Of a stretch of 64,000 nt of DNA, positions 55,826-64,000 are shown one piece after another. The translations under genes and the position numbers were made by a program. Each line of letters opens with the position of its first letter. The first letter of the stretch is position 1. A model generated the notes under the pieces. It was not told the origin of the DNA and did no database searches. It saw only the letters and a program-made list of their open reading frames with translations. Source of the stretch: an uncultured Helicobacteraceae bacterium (lineage in GTDB: Bacteria; Campylobacterota; Campylobacteria; Campylobacterales; Helicobacteraceae). The stretch covers positions 1 through 64,000 of the forward strand of contig CAKUOH010000011.1 in the NCBI GenBank assembly GCA_934668765.1, read 5' to 3'.

Positions 55826-57233
55826 TTAAAAATTGTAATCCAGCGTTACAAACGCGTGGCTTCTATCATCGGTGCGGTTTTTGGTAAGCGCAGTATTGCC
55901 ATAGATAGTATATCCCGCTTTTGTTGTATCGCTAAACCATTCTAGTTTCAATCCAAGTGCGAATCCATTGTTAAATCTTTGATTTAAAAATAGTGCCACA
56001 CTTGCTTCATCGCTTCTAGGTGCGGTTGTATATCGACCTAAAATTTCCCAGCTAAATGTCCCTACTTCATTGCCGTGCGCTCCACCTCCTGATAGCCATA
56101 CGCTAAAAGCATTGCGTGAAGTAATGTCATTTAGGCTAGGTCCTTTGTCATAGACGCTTGCAGTCCATTGGTCAATCCCTAGCGGATTACCATAAGTGCC
56201 GATATGCGAGTTTGCAGAACCGAAATTCTTATAGATTCCTAAACGCACATTATAATCAAACATATATGCTTTTAAAATGGCATTTAGATTTCCACTAAGT
56301 TTATCGATTCGATTGCCACTTAAACCTGTTTTAACGACATTTTTATTGCCGATTAGATTTAACGCATAGCCTTGAATCGTTAGTCCCACGCCATAGCCAT
56401 TGCCAAAGTAGTGTTGATAGTCTAGCTTTCCACCCGCAGCGTTAAATAGCGAAGCATAGAATTGCGTCCAAGGGCGAAATAAAATGCTCATTCCATCTTT
56501 TACGCCGTTATTTGTGGCAATCGAATTATGCACATAATCAATCCCGCCTGAGTGAATGCCTTTGTTAGTTTCTTTGTCAAGTATAATTGGCGCATAAAAG
56601 TCCAAAAACCATTGCGAGTAAGCAAATGCCCTTCCCCACGAGCTAAACCACCAAAATTTTAGCTCATCATTTGGTGCGACTTTGAAATGCACATCAGCAT
56701 TGAATCCTTGTGTATAGCCTGAAAAATAATCCATTGCCGATTCGTATCTACCGCCTTTTAGGTTAAAATACGCGCTTTGGAAGTCTAAATATGTGTTATG
56801 TAAAATATAATTGCGCACACCGCCACCACTACCGCCTACTTTGCCATTGCCATACCACGCACCGACATAAGCAGAGTTTAATCCGCTACCTCTGCGTGAG
56901 TTGCCATAGCCCCAATCGTCAAGCCCATCTTTTGAAGTTGAATCATAGATTACCCCCCCCCCCAGCGATACCTACGCCGATTTTAAGCGAGTCAATCGCA
57001 TTGCTATCCATCAACGTCTTAAAATTATAAGTCGTATCGATTCGCCCAAATAGCGTGGTAAAGCTCTCTGTGGGATATTTGCCATTAGTCGTATCGATTT
57101 TGGCATTATTAAAACCAAACTTGCTAAAAGTCCCTACGCCACCGCTATAACCGAAAAATTCATCTTTGTTTTCATCGGCTATCGCGTTAGTTAGAGCAAA
57201 TGAAATCGCAACAAGTCCTATAAATCGCTTCAT
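55826..57233 (-). CDS. Hof-type outer membrane protein, phase-OFF at a G11 tract
   Basis: The ATG at 57233, after AAGGAGGT, begins a signal peptide (RFIGLVAISFALTNAIAD) and 90 residues of barrel, then meets G11 (minus strand of 56953-56963) and stops at 56943 (GGGGNL). With G10 the frame continues as VIYDSTSKDGLDDWGYGNSR and stays open to 55826, for a 468-aa porin-like protein ending YAF-type in VTLDYNF. The separate frame from 56818 is the rest of the same gene. The family looks like Helicobacter HP_OMP_2/Hof. It stands first in a unit with the cytochrome c and molybdopterin reductase, suggesting a pore for the oxide substrate. Confidence 0.85.
56953..56963 (-). repeat. G11 homopolymer tract (C11 on the + strand), phase-variation switch
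   Basis: Eleven C residues on the + strand inside the outer-membrane protein gene. 10 or 13 would be in frame; 11 is out of frame. Confidence 0.88.
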
Positions 57234-57275
57234 AATTTACCTCCTTTTTATGAATTCGCTTTTTGTTGCGCGTGA

Positions 57276-57281
57276 ATTATA
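57276..57281 (-). promoter_or_regulatory. Predicted -10 element (TATAAT) for the outer-membrane protein / reductase unit
   Basis: The minus strand reads TTTAGACTATAATTCACG, 43 bp before the ATG at 57233. Confidence 0.5.
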
Positions 57282-57410
57282 GTCTAAATTTTGACATTTG
57301 CGTAATATATAATTTTTGATATAATCACGCAGGGTAGGGCAGATTCGGCTCTCTTTAATAAAATAAAAGTTAGTTCTTTTGTCGCAAAATAGGGCAAATT
57401 ACGCGCATAT

Positions 57411-57463
<53 letters not shown>

Positions 57464-57520
57464 ATTTTTTAAATTTTTTAGTAAAAATGTGTAGATTCGT
57501 AGCAAAAATGTAAGAAATTA

Positions 57521-57562
57521 TGTCATTGCCACGAATCTACCATCGCGATTCTCGCAATGACA
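57521..57562. repeat. Type B repeat, intergenic, with perfect terminal inverted words
   Basis: TGTCATTGCCACGAATC at the left and GATTCTCGCAATGACA at the right are near-perfect inverted ends of a 42-bp unit. Confidence 0.7.
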
Positions 57563-57600
57563 ACCCACCCCCTGCGCCACCCTAGCGCAAGAGATGGGAA
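57562..57600 (+). repeat. Type A half element, intergenic, diverged
   Basis: AACCCACCCCCTGCGCCACC then CTAGCGCAAGAGATGGGAA follows the type A arm and abuts the type B copy. Confidence 0.6.
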
Positions 57601-57772
57601 CAAATCCAAGTGCGGAAGTATCGTGAGCGGATTTCGTGGTTTGTGCAGTTGCGAACAAAGAAATAAGACTTTTGGGGTCTATGGCTGCTTCGCTACGCTC
57701 ACAAATCTTGTGGATTGACAAAGTGAGCAATAAATCTCCCGCGAAAGCCACTCACGAGACAAACGCGCATTT

Positions 57773-58861
57773 TTAAAATAATCCTACTAATTTTTTTGCT
57801 CTTTCATAAGTCTCTCTTGCTATCGGCTCTACATTTTCGCGCCCCTTTTTTAGCACACTCATCACAAAATCCCTATTTTTTTGCAAATCATTGTATTTTT
57901 CGCGGATTGGCGTAAGTTCGGCGATTAGCAATTCAGCAAGTGCGCTTTTTAGCGCACCATAGCCCTTTCCGCTAAATTCGCTCTCAATTTCGCCGCGACT
58001 TTTGCCACTTAAAATCTCCATCATACAAAGCAGATTATAAAGCCCTGCGCGAGATTCATCAAATATTATTTCGCTTTGCGAATCCGTTACTGCGCGTTTG
58101 ATTTTACGCGTAATATCATCGGGTGAATCTAGCAAAAATATAGCGTGATTTGGGGATTTTACACTTTTACTCATCTTAATATTTGGATTATCAAGCCCCA
58201 TAATGCGCGCCACTTCACGCACTATTAGCGCGTCAGGGATTTTAAAACATTCCCCAAAGTCCCTATTAAATTTCTCCGCCACATTGCGTGTCAGCTCAAT
58301 ATGCTGCTTTTGGTCGCTCCCCACAGGCACTAAATCCGCGTTATATAGCAAAATATCTGATGCCATAAGCGCAGGATAATTAAAAAGCCCGACATTGATA
58401 TTTTTGGCATTTTTCGCGCTTTTATCCTTAAACTGTGTCATTCTACTCATATCGCCCATAAAAATATTGCAATCCAAAATCCACGCTAGGGCAGGGTGAT
58501 AGTCAATTTCGCTTTGGATAAAAAGATTTGATTTTTCAGGCACAATGCCACAAGATAGTAGCATAGCCACAAGATTTATCGTCTCATTTTGTAGCGTGGC
58601 AGGGTCTTGGCGCACGGTTATGGCGTGAGAATTTGCCACGCAAAAGATATTTTCATAAATATCTTGATTTGCCACCCACGATTTGATTGCACCAAAATAA
58701 TTGCCTATATGAATGCTCCCTGTGGGCTGAATCCCCGAAAATACGATTTTTTTTTGGGTAGATTCTGTGGATTTGTTAGATTTTGTGCTTTTTTCGGTGG
58801 AATCTACCCGCCCCCTAACCCCCTCCGCAAGGGAGGGGGTATTTTTAAATTTTGCGCTCAT
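57773..58861 (-). CDS. trpS: Tryptophanyl-tRNA synthetase with repeat-derived N-terminal leader
   Basis: The ATG at 58861 is chosen because GGAGGT lies directly before it; an ATG at 58873 would include that site. The 362-aa enzyme has the class I motifs: [16 protein letters not shown] (HIGH type) and [11 protein letters not shown] (KMSKS), plus [20 protein letters not shown]. TrpS normally starts almost directly at the VFSGIQPTG strand. Here about 35 residues precede it, made of a type A half element ([15 protein letters not shown]) and a Ser/Thr/Lys stretch ([17 protein letters not shown]). It follows bioC with its start next to the bioC stop. Confidence 0.95.
   Translation of the reverse strand: MSAKFKNTPSLAEGVRGRVDSTEKSTKSNKSTESTQKKIVFSGIQPTGSIHIGNYFGAIKSWVANQDIYENIFCVANSHAITVRQDPATLQNETINLVAMLLSCGIVPEKSNLFIQSEIDYHPALAWILDCNIFMGDMSRMTQFKDKSAKNAKNINVGLFNYPALMASDILLYNADLVPVGSDQKQHIELTRNVAEKFNRDFGECFKIPDALIVREVARIMGLDNPNIKMSKSVKSPNHAIFLLDSPDDITRKIKRAVTDSQSEIIFDESRAGLYNLLCMMEILSGKSRGEIESEFSGKGYGALKSALAELLIAELTPIREKYNDLQKNRDFVMSVLKKGRENVEPIARETYERAKKLVGLF
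58802..58841 (-). repeat. Type A half element inside trpS
   Basis: ATCTACCCGCCCCCTAACCC then CCTCCGCAAGGGAGGGGGTA is nearly identical to one arm of the folD element and encodes [13 protein letters not shown] at the TrpS N-terminus. Confidence 0.85.
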
Positions 58862-58872
58862 TGTTACCTCCA

Positions 58873-59598
58873 TTAATTTTTAATAAATAGCACTTCAAAA
58901 TTTAGTGCTGTGTGTGGAAAAGCACATTTAAGGCGTTTTTTGTCCCTAAATGCAAGATTCCCACCGCCAAGCAAAGCAGAATTTTTAAGATATGCTAAAA
59001 GCTCATCGCGTGTGGAAAATTCGCGCTTAAAATGCTGGATTTTAGATTCGATGCAAAAATATTTTTGTGCGATTGCTAAAATCTCACTGCTTGATTTTAG
59101 TGGCGAAGCCGTGTCTAAAAATGCGTGTAATTCGCGCAATGATTCGCTAGTAAAAATGGCAAAGGCAAATTTTTTGTGGCTAGATTCAATCGAATCTTTA
59201 AGTCTTTTAAATAATAAATCCAAGTTTTTTGCCCACTGCAATGATGAGCTAGATAAAATCAAATCAAAGTCATCGCTAAAATCATAGCTTTCAAAATCGC
59301 TCACTATCAAGCGAATCTGCGCGATATGTGATAGTTTTCGTGGGTGCAAGGCTAACATATTTGGCGCGTTATCAATGCCAAGCAAAAAATCCACGCTATG
59401 CGCTAGATTCAAAGCCACATTGCCACTTCCTGCGCCCAAATCAATGATTTTTTTATAGTGCCAAGATTCGCAAAAATCTAGTAATATTTTTGCGACTTCA
59501 TTTTGCAAAGAGCAGTTTTTAGCGTAAGATAGCGATTTTTTGTCAAATGAATGGCGAATCGTGCCCTTTGTCGCCATATTTACATTATTTGCACTCAC
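58873..59598 (-). CDS. bioC: Malonyl-ACP O-methyltransferase-like protein
   Basis: This 241-aa SAM-dependent methyltransferase has motif I as [13 protein letters not shown] near residue 50. BioC features are the N-terminal [40 protein letters not shown] after motif [19 protein letters not shown], and [15 protein letters not shown]. BioC methylates malonyl-ACP to start pimelate synthesis for biotin. No other bio gene is nearby, so the name rests on these motifs. The start could be at 59598 or at ATG 59577 ([11 protein letters not shown]). Confidence 0.82.
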   Translation of the reverse strand: MSANNVNMATKGTIRHSFDKKSLSYAKNCSLQNEVAKILLDFCESWHYKKIIDLGAGSGNVALNLAHSVDFLLGIDNAPNMLALHPRKLSHIAQIRLIVSDFESYDFSDDFDLILSSSSLQWAKNLDLLFKRLKDSIESSHKKFAFAIFTSESLRELHAFLDTASPLKSSSEILAIAQKYFCIESKIQHFKREFSTRDELLAYLKNSALLGGGNLAFRDKKRLKCAFPHTALNFEVLFIKN

Positions 59599-59620
59599 AA
59601 AGATTCGCCCCCTAGCGCGT

Positions 59621-60070
59621 TTATTCTTGCATTAAATTTATTTTTTCCACACGAATCTTATGTCGTCCGCCTTCAAATTCCGTGCTTAAAAATTTATCCA
59701 CAATTTCAAGTGCCACGCCATTTCCCACTACGCGCTCTCCCAAACATAGCACATTTGCGTTATTATGTGCCCTTGCGTAATGCGCCATATATTCATTTAT
59801 GCAAAGCGCGGCGCGAATGCCTTTAATCTTATTTGCTGCTACACTCATTCCAATCCCGCTCCCGCATACCAAAATACCAAAGGCGTTTTTATTTTGCGCG
59901 CTTTCGCTCAAAACTTCCTTGCAGACAAGATTTGCATAGTCTGGGTAATCCACTCTCACGCCATCTTGCGGGAAAATGTGGATAATTTTTGATGCGCTAC
60001 CCTGCAAATGCTCCAAAATCTCATTTGCGAGTTTTAGCCCCGCGTGGTCGCAACCTATAATACAAGTCAT
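59621..60070 (-). CDS. rpiB: Ribose-5-phosphate isomerase B
   Basis: The ATG at 60070 follows GGAGGAC and gives 149 aa; a TTG at 60082 overlaps that site. The RpiB/LacAB fold shows CIIGCDHAGLKLANEILEHL at the start, YPDYANLVCKEVL, and the active-site turn FGILVCGSGIGMSVAANKIK with its Cys, then YMAHYARAHNNANVLCLGER. It interconverts ribose- and ribulose-5-phosphate. It lies 14 bp after the M50 protease gene. Confidence 0.96.
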   Translation of the reverse strand: MTCIIGCDHAGLKLANEILEHLQGSASKIIHIFPQDGVRVDYPDYANLVCKEVLSESAQNKNAFGILVCGSGIGMSVAANKIKGIRAALCINEYMAHYARAHNNANVLCLGERVVGNGVALEIVDKFLSTEFEGGRHKIRVEKINLMQE

Positions 60071-60084
60071 TTTGTCCTCCAAAT

Positions 60085-60732
60085 TTAGCCTAAAAATAGA
60101 TTTATTAGCGCGTTTATGGGGATTGCCAAAAATTTCGCACCAAAAAATAGCACTGCCATTACGATAAGTATCCCAAATCGCTCTATTTTATTGAAAAACA
60201 GCGGAATTTTGTCGCTCCCAAATTTTAGGCTCAAATATCCCACTACTTGTGAGCCATCAAGTGGCGGAATCGGCAGTAGATTAAAAACGGCTAGGACTAC
60301 ATTATAGATTATGCAAAGCATTAAGAAATATGCCACAATCACGCTAAATCCCTGCAACTCGCCACTAAAAAATGTCCTTAATAAAATCGTAGCAATAAGG
60401 GCTAGGCAGAGATTATAGGCGATTCCAGCCAAAGAGACGGCTATCGCGCCGTTATAATCGCCATTTTCAATCACTTTGCGAATATCCACAGGCACGGGCT
60501 TTGCCCAGCCAAACAAAAATGGCGCATTTAGCAAAAATAATCCCAAAGGCAGTAAAATAGAGCCAAAAATATCAATGTGCTTTATGGGATTTATGCTTAA
60601 TCGTCCTGCGATTTTTGCTGTGGTATCGCCGTATTTTAGTGCGACTAATCCGTGCATAATCTCGTGCCCAATGATTGCGATAAGCAAAACGGCAATTTTT
60701 ATAACTAAATCTAGCGGGTTAAAGTCGGGCAT
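60085..60732 (-). CDS. Site-2 protease family (M50) membrane metalloprotease
   Basis: This 215-aa protein has about six membrane helices. The zinc motif HExxH is at His23-Glu24...His27 (IIGHEIMHGLVAL) and the second metal region is LLPIPPLDGSQ. M50 proteases cut membrane proteins; this short form, without PDZ domains, resembles the group seen next to rpiB and lepB in H. pylori (HP0575 from memory). Its substrate is unknown. It starts 2 bp after the lepB stop. Confidence 0.88.
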   Translation of the reverse strand: MPDFNPLDLVIKIAVLLIAIIGHEIMHGLVALKYGDTTAKIAGRLSINPIKHIDIFGSILLPLGLFLLNAPFLFGWAKPVPVDIRKVIENGDYNGAIAVSLAGIAYNLCLALIATILLRTFFSGELQGFSVIVAYFLMLCIIYNVVLAVFNLLPIPPLDGSQVVGYLSLKFGSDKIPLFFNKIERFGILIVMAVLFFGAKFLAIPINALINLFLG

Positions 60733-60734
60733 TT

Positions 60735-61661
60735 TTAATCTTTCGCGCCTTTAGATTCGCGTGAATCTTTAGATTCCCATTCCCTTGTGGATGGGGAAGT
60801 TTCTGCGATTTTATCACTATTTACAGAATCTACCTTTTTTTCAGCTAATCTTTCTAATCCCTCCACACCTTTAAACATTCGCTCCCAGCGGATTTTGTAA
60901 GTGTATTTTGCACCAAGTTTGGATTCATCGCTATTTGCTAGATTTAGACTAAAATAAATAAACCACGGAGTGCCGATAATGTCGCGGTATGGCACACTGC
61001 CCCAAAAGCGCGAATCCTCGCTCCCATCGCGATTATCCCCCACCATAAAAAAATGGTCGCTTTCGACTTTGTGGTAAAAATAAATCTCGCCATTGCTCGC
61101 TTGATATGGCTTCATCGCACCACCGCGAATAAGAAGCATATTATAAGAAATCGTATCGGTGGGATTGTAATGAATGCCCTTAAATTCGCGCATAAAAGGA
61201 TTTTTTACAAATGCTTTGCCCATAAATTCGCGCTTTTCAAAGTCGGCGTATTTGTCATTTATCAGTGAATCGCCTTCAACGGGGCGCAAATATAGCCCGT
61301 CCTTTGCCATTACCACTTCATCGCCACCTATCGCAAAAGTGCGCTTGACAAAATAAGTCTTTTCCAAATGTGGCGGGATAAAAATCACAATCTCCCCGCG
61401 TGTGGGGCGTTTGCCCTCCATAATATGTCCATTGCCACGAAAATCTGGTAAAACAGGGACTTCAATCCACGGGATTCGCGGAATGGGAATGCCGTAGGAA
61501 AATTTTTTCACAAAGAGCAAATCGCCCTCATATAGCGTATTTACCATTGAGCGCGATGGGATTATAAAGGCTTGTGCTACAAAAAAGATAAGAAATAGCA
61601 CGATGATAATTGTGCCTATCCAAGTGGTAGAAAATGCGTAGAGTTTTTTAAGAAAGTTCAT
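60735..61661 (-). CDS. lepB: Signal peptidase I
   Basis: The ATG at 61661, after AAAGGACA and overlapping the folD stop, gives 308 aa; the longer frame to 61817 lies inside folD. One membrane anchor ([20 protein letters not shown]) is followed by the catalytic Ser38 in [11 protein letters not shown] and Lys106 in [28 protein letters not shown] is the third box. It removes signal peptides of exported proteins. The C-terminus has about 35 extra hydrophilic residues ([20 protein letters not shown]) encoded by a type A fragment and a GATTC box. Confidence 0.95.
   Translation of the reverse strand: MNFLKKLYAFSTTWIGTIIIVLFLIFFVAQAFIIPSRSMVNTLYEGDLLFVKKFSYGIPIPRIPWIEVPVLPDFRGNGHIMEGKRPTRGEIVIFIPPHLEKTYFVKRTFAIGGDEVVMAKDGLYLRPVEGDSLINDKYADFEKREFMGKAFVKNPFMREFKGIHYNPTDTISYNMLLIRGGAMKPYQASNGEIYFYHKVESDHFFMVGDNRDGSEDSRFWGSVPYRDIIGTPWFIYFSLNLANSDESKLGAKYTYKIRWERMFKGVEGLERLAEKKVDSVNSDKIAETSPSTREWESKDSRESKGAKD
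60774..60799 (-). repeat. Type A fragment inside the lepB 3' end
   Basis: TTCCCATTCCCTTGTGGATG and GGGAAG match the outer end of the type A element with substitutions and encode SPSTREWES. The gene at the left edge has the similar YPSVNEWES. Confidence 0.55.
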
Positions 61662-62821
61662 TGTTGTCCTTTTGAAGTAGATTCTGCGTTTTTGGCAGAT
61701 TTTTCGTTGCAAACAATCGAAGTATTTGCGGTAGTGCTTGTGGAGTTTTTGCAAAATTTTGGGGATGAGACTAGACTTGAAGTCTGCGAAGCCCCGAAAT
61801 TTTGCAAATCTACGCAATGATTACCAAAAGACAAATTGCTAGAATTTGTCAAAATTTCTGCACAAAGCAAAGTATTTTTAAGTAGCATTGCAATCGTCAT
61901 TGGTCCCACACCCCCCGGCACAGGCGTGATAAAACTAGATTTTTGCGCCACGCGCTCAAAATCCACATCGCCTTTGATTTTGCCATCAATCTTATTTATG
62001 CCTATATCTATCACAATCGCGCCCTCTTTTATCATATCTGCTGTGATTAGATTTACCTTGCCAACGCCCACGCACACAATATCCGCAGTTTTGGTAAAAA
62101 TGCTAATGTCCTTTGTCAAAATGTGGCACACGCTAATAGTCGCCCCTGCATTTAGCATAAGCACGGAGAGTGGCTTTCCTACGATATTACTAGCACCTAT
62201 TATGGCGACATTTTTGCCACTAACTTCAATGTGGTAGGCTTTGAGTAGTTCCATAACGCCCAAAGGCGTGGCGGGAGCAAGAATAGGGATATTATATTCC
62301 CCCTCCCTTGCGGAGGGGGTTAGGGGGTGGGTAGATTCGTTATTTGAAAATTTTGTGCTACTATTATTTTGAGTGTTAAACCCACCCCCTTTGTCCCCCT
62401 CCGCAAGGGAGGGGGAATTTTTACAATCCGAAAAAAGTCGTCCCACATTATACGGGTGAAACCCATCTACATCTTTTTTTACCCAAATCGCTTCCAAAAT
62501 TGCATCTGTATTTATATGCTTTGGCAGGGGCAGTTGCACCAAAATCCCGCTTACGCTTTTATCGGCATTTAACCTTGCAATCTCGCCAAGCAAAAAATCT
62601 TGCGAAATATTTTCATCAAACTTTATGATTTGCGATTCAATGCCTGTGCGCTCACAAGCCTTATGCTTCATATTGACATAGCTTAAAGACGCGGGATTTT
62701 CGCCTACCAAAATCACGCAGAGTTTAGGGAAAATGCCTTGTGCTTTTAGATTTGCGACTTCAAGGGCGACTTCGCTTTGAATCTTGTCGCTTAACGCCCT
62801 GCCGTCTAAAATAACGCCCAT
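61658..62821 (-). CDS. folD: Methylenetetrahydrofolate dehydrogenase/cyclohydrolase with 41-codon repeat insert
   Basis: FolD interconverts one-carbon units on tetrahydrofolate. Its landmarks are present: [20 protein letters not shown] with the catalytic Lys, [54 protein letters not shown] and [16 protein letters not shown]. Typical FolD is about 285 aa and this one has 387. Two additions explain it. One is a 41-codon in-frame type A element (residues 135-175) just before the PATPLG substrate loop. The other is a C-terminal tail of about 60 residues ([20 protein letters not shown]...) that also holds an inverted repeat. All catalytic motifs are intact. It lies between serA and lepB, overlapping lepB. 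Confidence 0.94.
   Translation of the reverse strand: MGVILDGRALSDKIQSEVALEVANLKAQGIFPKLCVILVGENPASLSYVNMKHKACERTGIESQIIKFDENISQDFLLGEIARLNADKSVSGILVQLPLPKHINTDAILEAIWVKKDVDGFHPYNVGRLFSDCKNSPSLAEGDKGGGFNTQNNSSTKFSNNESTHPLTPSAREGEYNIPILAPATPLGVMELLKAYHIEVSGKNVAIIGASNIVGKPLSVLMLNAGATISVCHILTKDISIFTKTADIVCVGVGKVNLITADMIKEGAIVIDIGINKIDGKIKGDVDFERVAQKSSFITPVPGGVGPMTIAMLLKNTLLCAEILTNSSNLSFGNHCVDLQNFGASQTSSLVSSPKFCKNSTSTTANTSIVCNEKSAKNAESTSKGQQ
61750..61806. repeat. Inverted repeat inside the folD C-terminal tail
   Basis: TTTGCAAAATTTTGGGG and CCCCGAAATTTTGCAAA are 17-base arms with one mismatch, enclosing the smaller palindrome AGACTTGAAGTCT. It is translated as part of the FolD tail. Confidence 0.7.
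62296..62418. repeat. Type A palindromic element, full copy inside folD (123 bp)
   Basis: The outer arms are inverted: left 62296-62332 and right 62380-62418 agree at the outer 24 bases and again at the inner GGGGGTGGGT. Each arm is itself a hairpin (CCCCCTCC, CTTGC, GGAGGGGG). The 47-bp centre is not palindromic and is shared with the copy at 34-153. Length is a multiple of three and there is no stop in the folD frame. Confidence 0.9.
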
Positions 62822-62825
62822 AGAT

Positions 62826-64000
62826 TTAAATCACCACATAGCTGACAGAAAGCGCAGCTTTGATTTTACGAAGTTCGCCAAGTGTAGAATCTGAAATATC
62901 ATCATCTACAATTATCATTGCCAACGCCTCGCCCTTGTCATTGCGCCCAAGTCGAAAGTCAGCGATATTGATATTATTTTGCTCCATAATCTTGCCTATA
63001 TTGCCGATGACGCCGGGCACATCGGTATTTTTGAAAAGCACGATTTTGCCTTGTGGCGGAATGTCCATCGCAAAGCCGTTGATTTCTACGATGCGCAATT
63101 TGTCTTCATCAAACACGCACCCACTCACTGCAATTTCCTCGCCTTTTGCGCTAGTGATTTTTATGGTTAGCAGATTTTTATAAATGCTTGAATCGCTCTC
63201 TTTTGTGGCGACTTCGACATTTATACCGCGCTCTTTTGCCACAAATGCCGTATTTACATAATTCACACTATCGCCAAGCGAGTGCTTTAAGATTCCAAGT
63301 GTAGCAAACGCGCTCAAAGATTCAGCGTAAGGCGCGATTGTGCCACTTGTAGTGATTTTTAATAAACGAATCGCGTCCTTTGCGATTTGTGAGACAAAAA
63401 AGCCAAGTTTTTGCGCCAACTCTAAATATGGATTCATAAAATGCGGCAATTCACTTTCTTTGATAGGCAAGTTTAGCGCGTTTGGATAGCTAGAACCACG
63501 CGCAGATTCGACAGCGGCACTTGCAGCTTCAAGGGCGATTTTCTCTTGTGATTCCAAAGTATTTGCGCCAATGTGGGGCGTTACATAGATATTTGGCAAA
63601 TCTAGCAAGGGATTATCCACCGCAGGTTCTTTATTAAACACATCTACGCCAAGCCACCGAATCTTGCCACTCTTTGCCGCAGATATTAAATCATCTTCGT
63701 TATAAAGCCCACCACGCGCGACATTTATAAGAATTACGCCATCTTTCATCTTATCAATTTGCGCTTTTGTGATGATATTTTTCGTCTCATTATTTTTGGG
63801 CGTGTGAATGGTGATAATGTCGCATTTTAGGATTTCATCTAAACTTTTGGTGCATTTCACACCTGCATCAATCATCACAGATTCCTTTATATAAGGGTCA
63901 TAAGCTATTATATCCATCTCAAATGCCTTTGCGCGTTTAGCAACGCGTGAGCCGATATTGCCAAAGCCGATTACGCCTAGCTTTTTATCTTTTAGCTCTG
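62826..64000 (-). CDS. serA: D-3-phosphoglycerate dehydrogenase, 5' end beyond the window
   Basis: The frame is open to the right edge, so the start is missing; 391 codons are visible. It begins with the NAD-binding turn [20 protein letters not shown], then [33 protein letters not shown] and the catalytic His in [20 protein letters not shown]. The regulatory part follows, with an ACT domain at the C-terminus ([31 protein letters not shown]). It is the long SerA type, the first step of serine synthesis. It is the gene before folD with 4 bp between them. Confidence 0.95.
   Translation of the reverse strand, partial: ELKDKKLGVIGFGNIGSRVAKRAKAFEMDIIAYDPYIKESVMIDAGVKCTKSLDEILKCDIITIHTPKNNETKNIITKAQIDKMKDGVILINVARGGLYNEDDLISAAKSGKIRWLGVDVFNKEPAVDNPLLDLPNIYVTPHIGANTLESQEKIALEAASAAVESARGSSYPNALNLPIKESELPHFMNPYLELAQKLGFFVSQIAKDAIRLLKITTSGTIAPYAESLSAFATLGILKHSLGDSVNYVNTAFVAKERGINVEVATKESDSSIYKNLLTIKITSAKGEEIAVSGCVFDEDKLRIVEINGFAMDIPPQGKIVLFKNTDVPGVIGNIGKIMEQNNINIADFRLGRNDKGEALAMIIVDDDISDSTLGELRKIKAALSVSYVVI

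Noticed and set aside
57518..57751. A 77-aa frame on the minus strand upstream of trpS
   Set aside because: It is composed of repeat units, has no ribosome-binding site and no recognisable protein pattern.

Overview
The window looks like a chromosomal segment of a Helicobacter-type member of the Campylobacterota. The evidence is AT-rich DNA, Hof-type outer-membrane proteins with poly-G tracts, a fused S10-spc-alpha ribosomal cluster with no rpmD (L30) and with map after secY, and several blocks that match H. pylori gene order as I remember it: ctpA / SH3 protein / plsC, and folD / lepB / M50 protease / rpiB. Genes for de novo purine synthesis, formate dehydrogenase and a TMAO/DMSO-type reductase favour a larger enterohepatic or environmental Helicobacter over H. 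pylori. No rRNA, tRNA, CRISPR array, insertion sequence or prophage could be recognised.

Layout: 1-1196, 3' part of an outer-membrane beta-barrel gene. 1219-9127, prfA, rpsT, an outer-membrane protein, a radical SAM protein, GtrA, MetQ, ThiE-like and a membrane sulfatase/LTA-synthase-like protein. 9254-12709, cysK, then two tandem broken outer-membrane protein paralogs set among repeats. 12710-19444, a secreted basic protein, ctpA, purCSQ, an SH3 protein, plsC and an outer-membrane protein/tetraheme cytochrome pair. 19790-34004, 29 genes of translation, SecY and RpoA on the + strand. 34044-42415, a small lipoprotein and then, on the minus strand, a complete formate dehydrogenase locus (Fe-S protein, TorD-like chaperone, small Tat subunit, fdhA, fdhB, fdhC, fdhD). 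42662-48194, dnaG, PAP2, moaC, a coiled-coil protein and a GtrII-like glycosyltransferase broken at a G12 tract. 48530-52626, purH, aroK, AMIN protein, DivIC-like, recR. 52733-57233, a poly-G-controlled Hof-type outer-membrane protein leading into a cytochrome c and a Tat-exported molybdopterin reductase. 57773-64000, trpS, bioC, rpiB, M50 protease, lepB, folD and serA (cut by the window edge).

The genes suggest anaerobic respiration: formate oxidation by FdhABC, MoaC and FdhD for cofactor work, and a periplasmic S/N-oxide reductase as electron acceptor. Envelope variability comes from simple-sequence tracts in surface genes.

The strongest unexplained signal is a set of short dispersed palindromic repeats that sit inside open reading frames without breaking them. 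A 123-bp nested palindrome lies in folD and a 120-bp relative lies in the gene at the left edge. Half copies are translated in trpS, the sulfatase and lepB. A second CATTGC...GCAATCC repeat is translated in three genes. GATTC-rich boxes encode Asp/Glu-Ser linkers in several unrelated proteins. The same sequences also fill the non-coding gaps.
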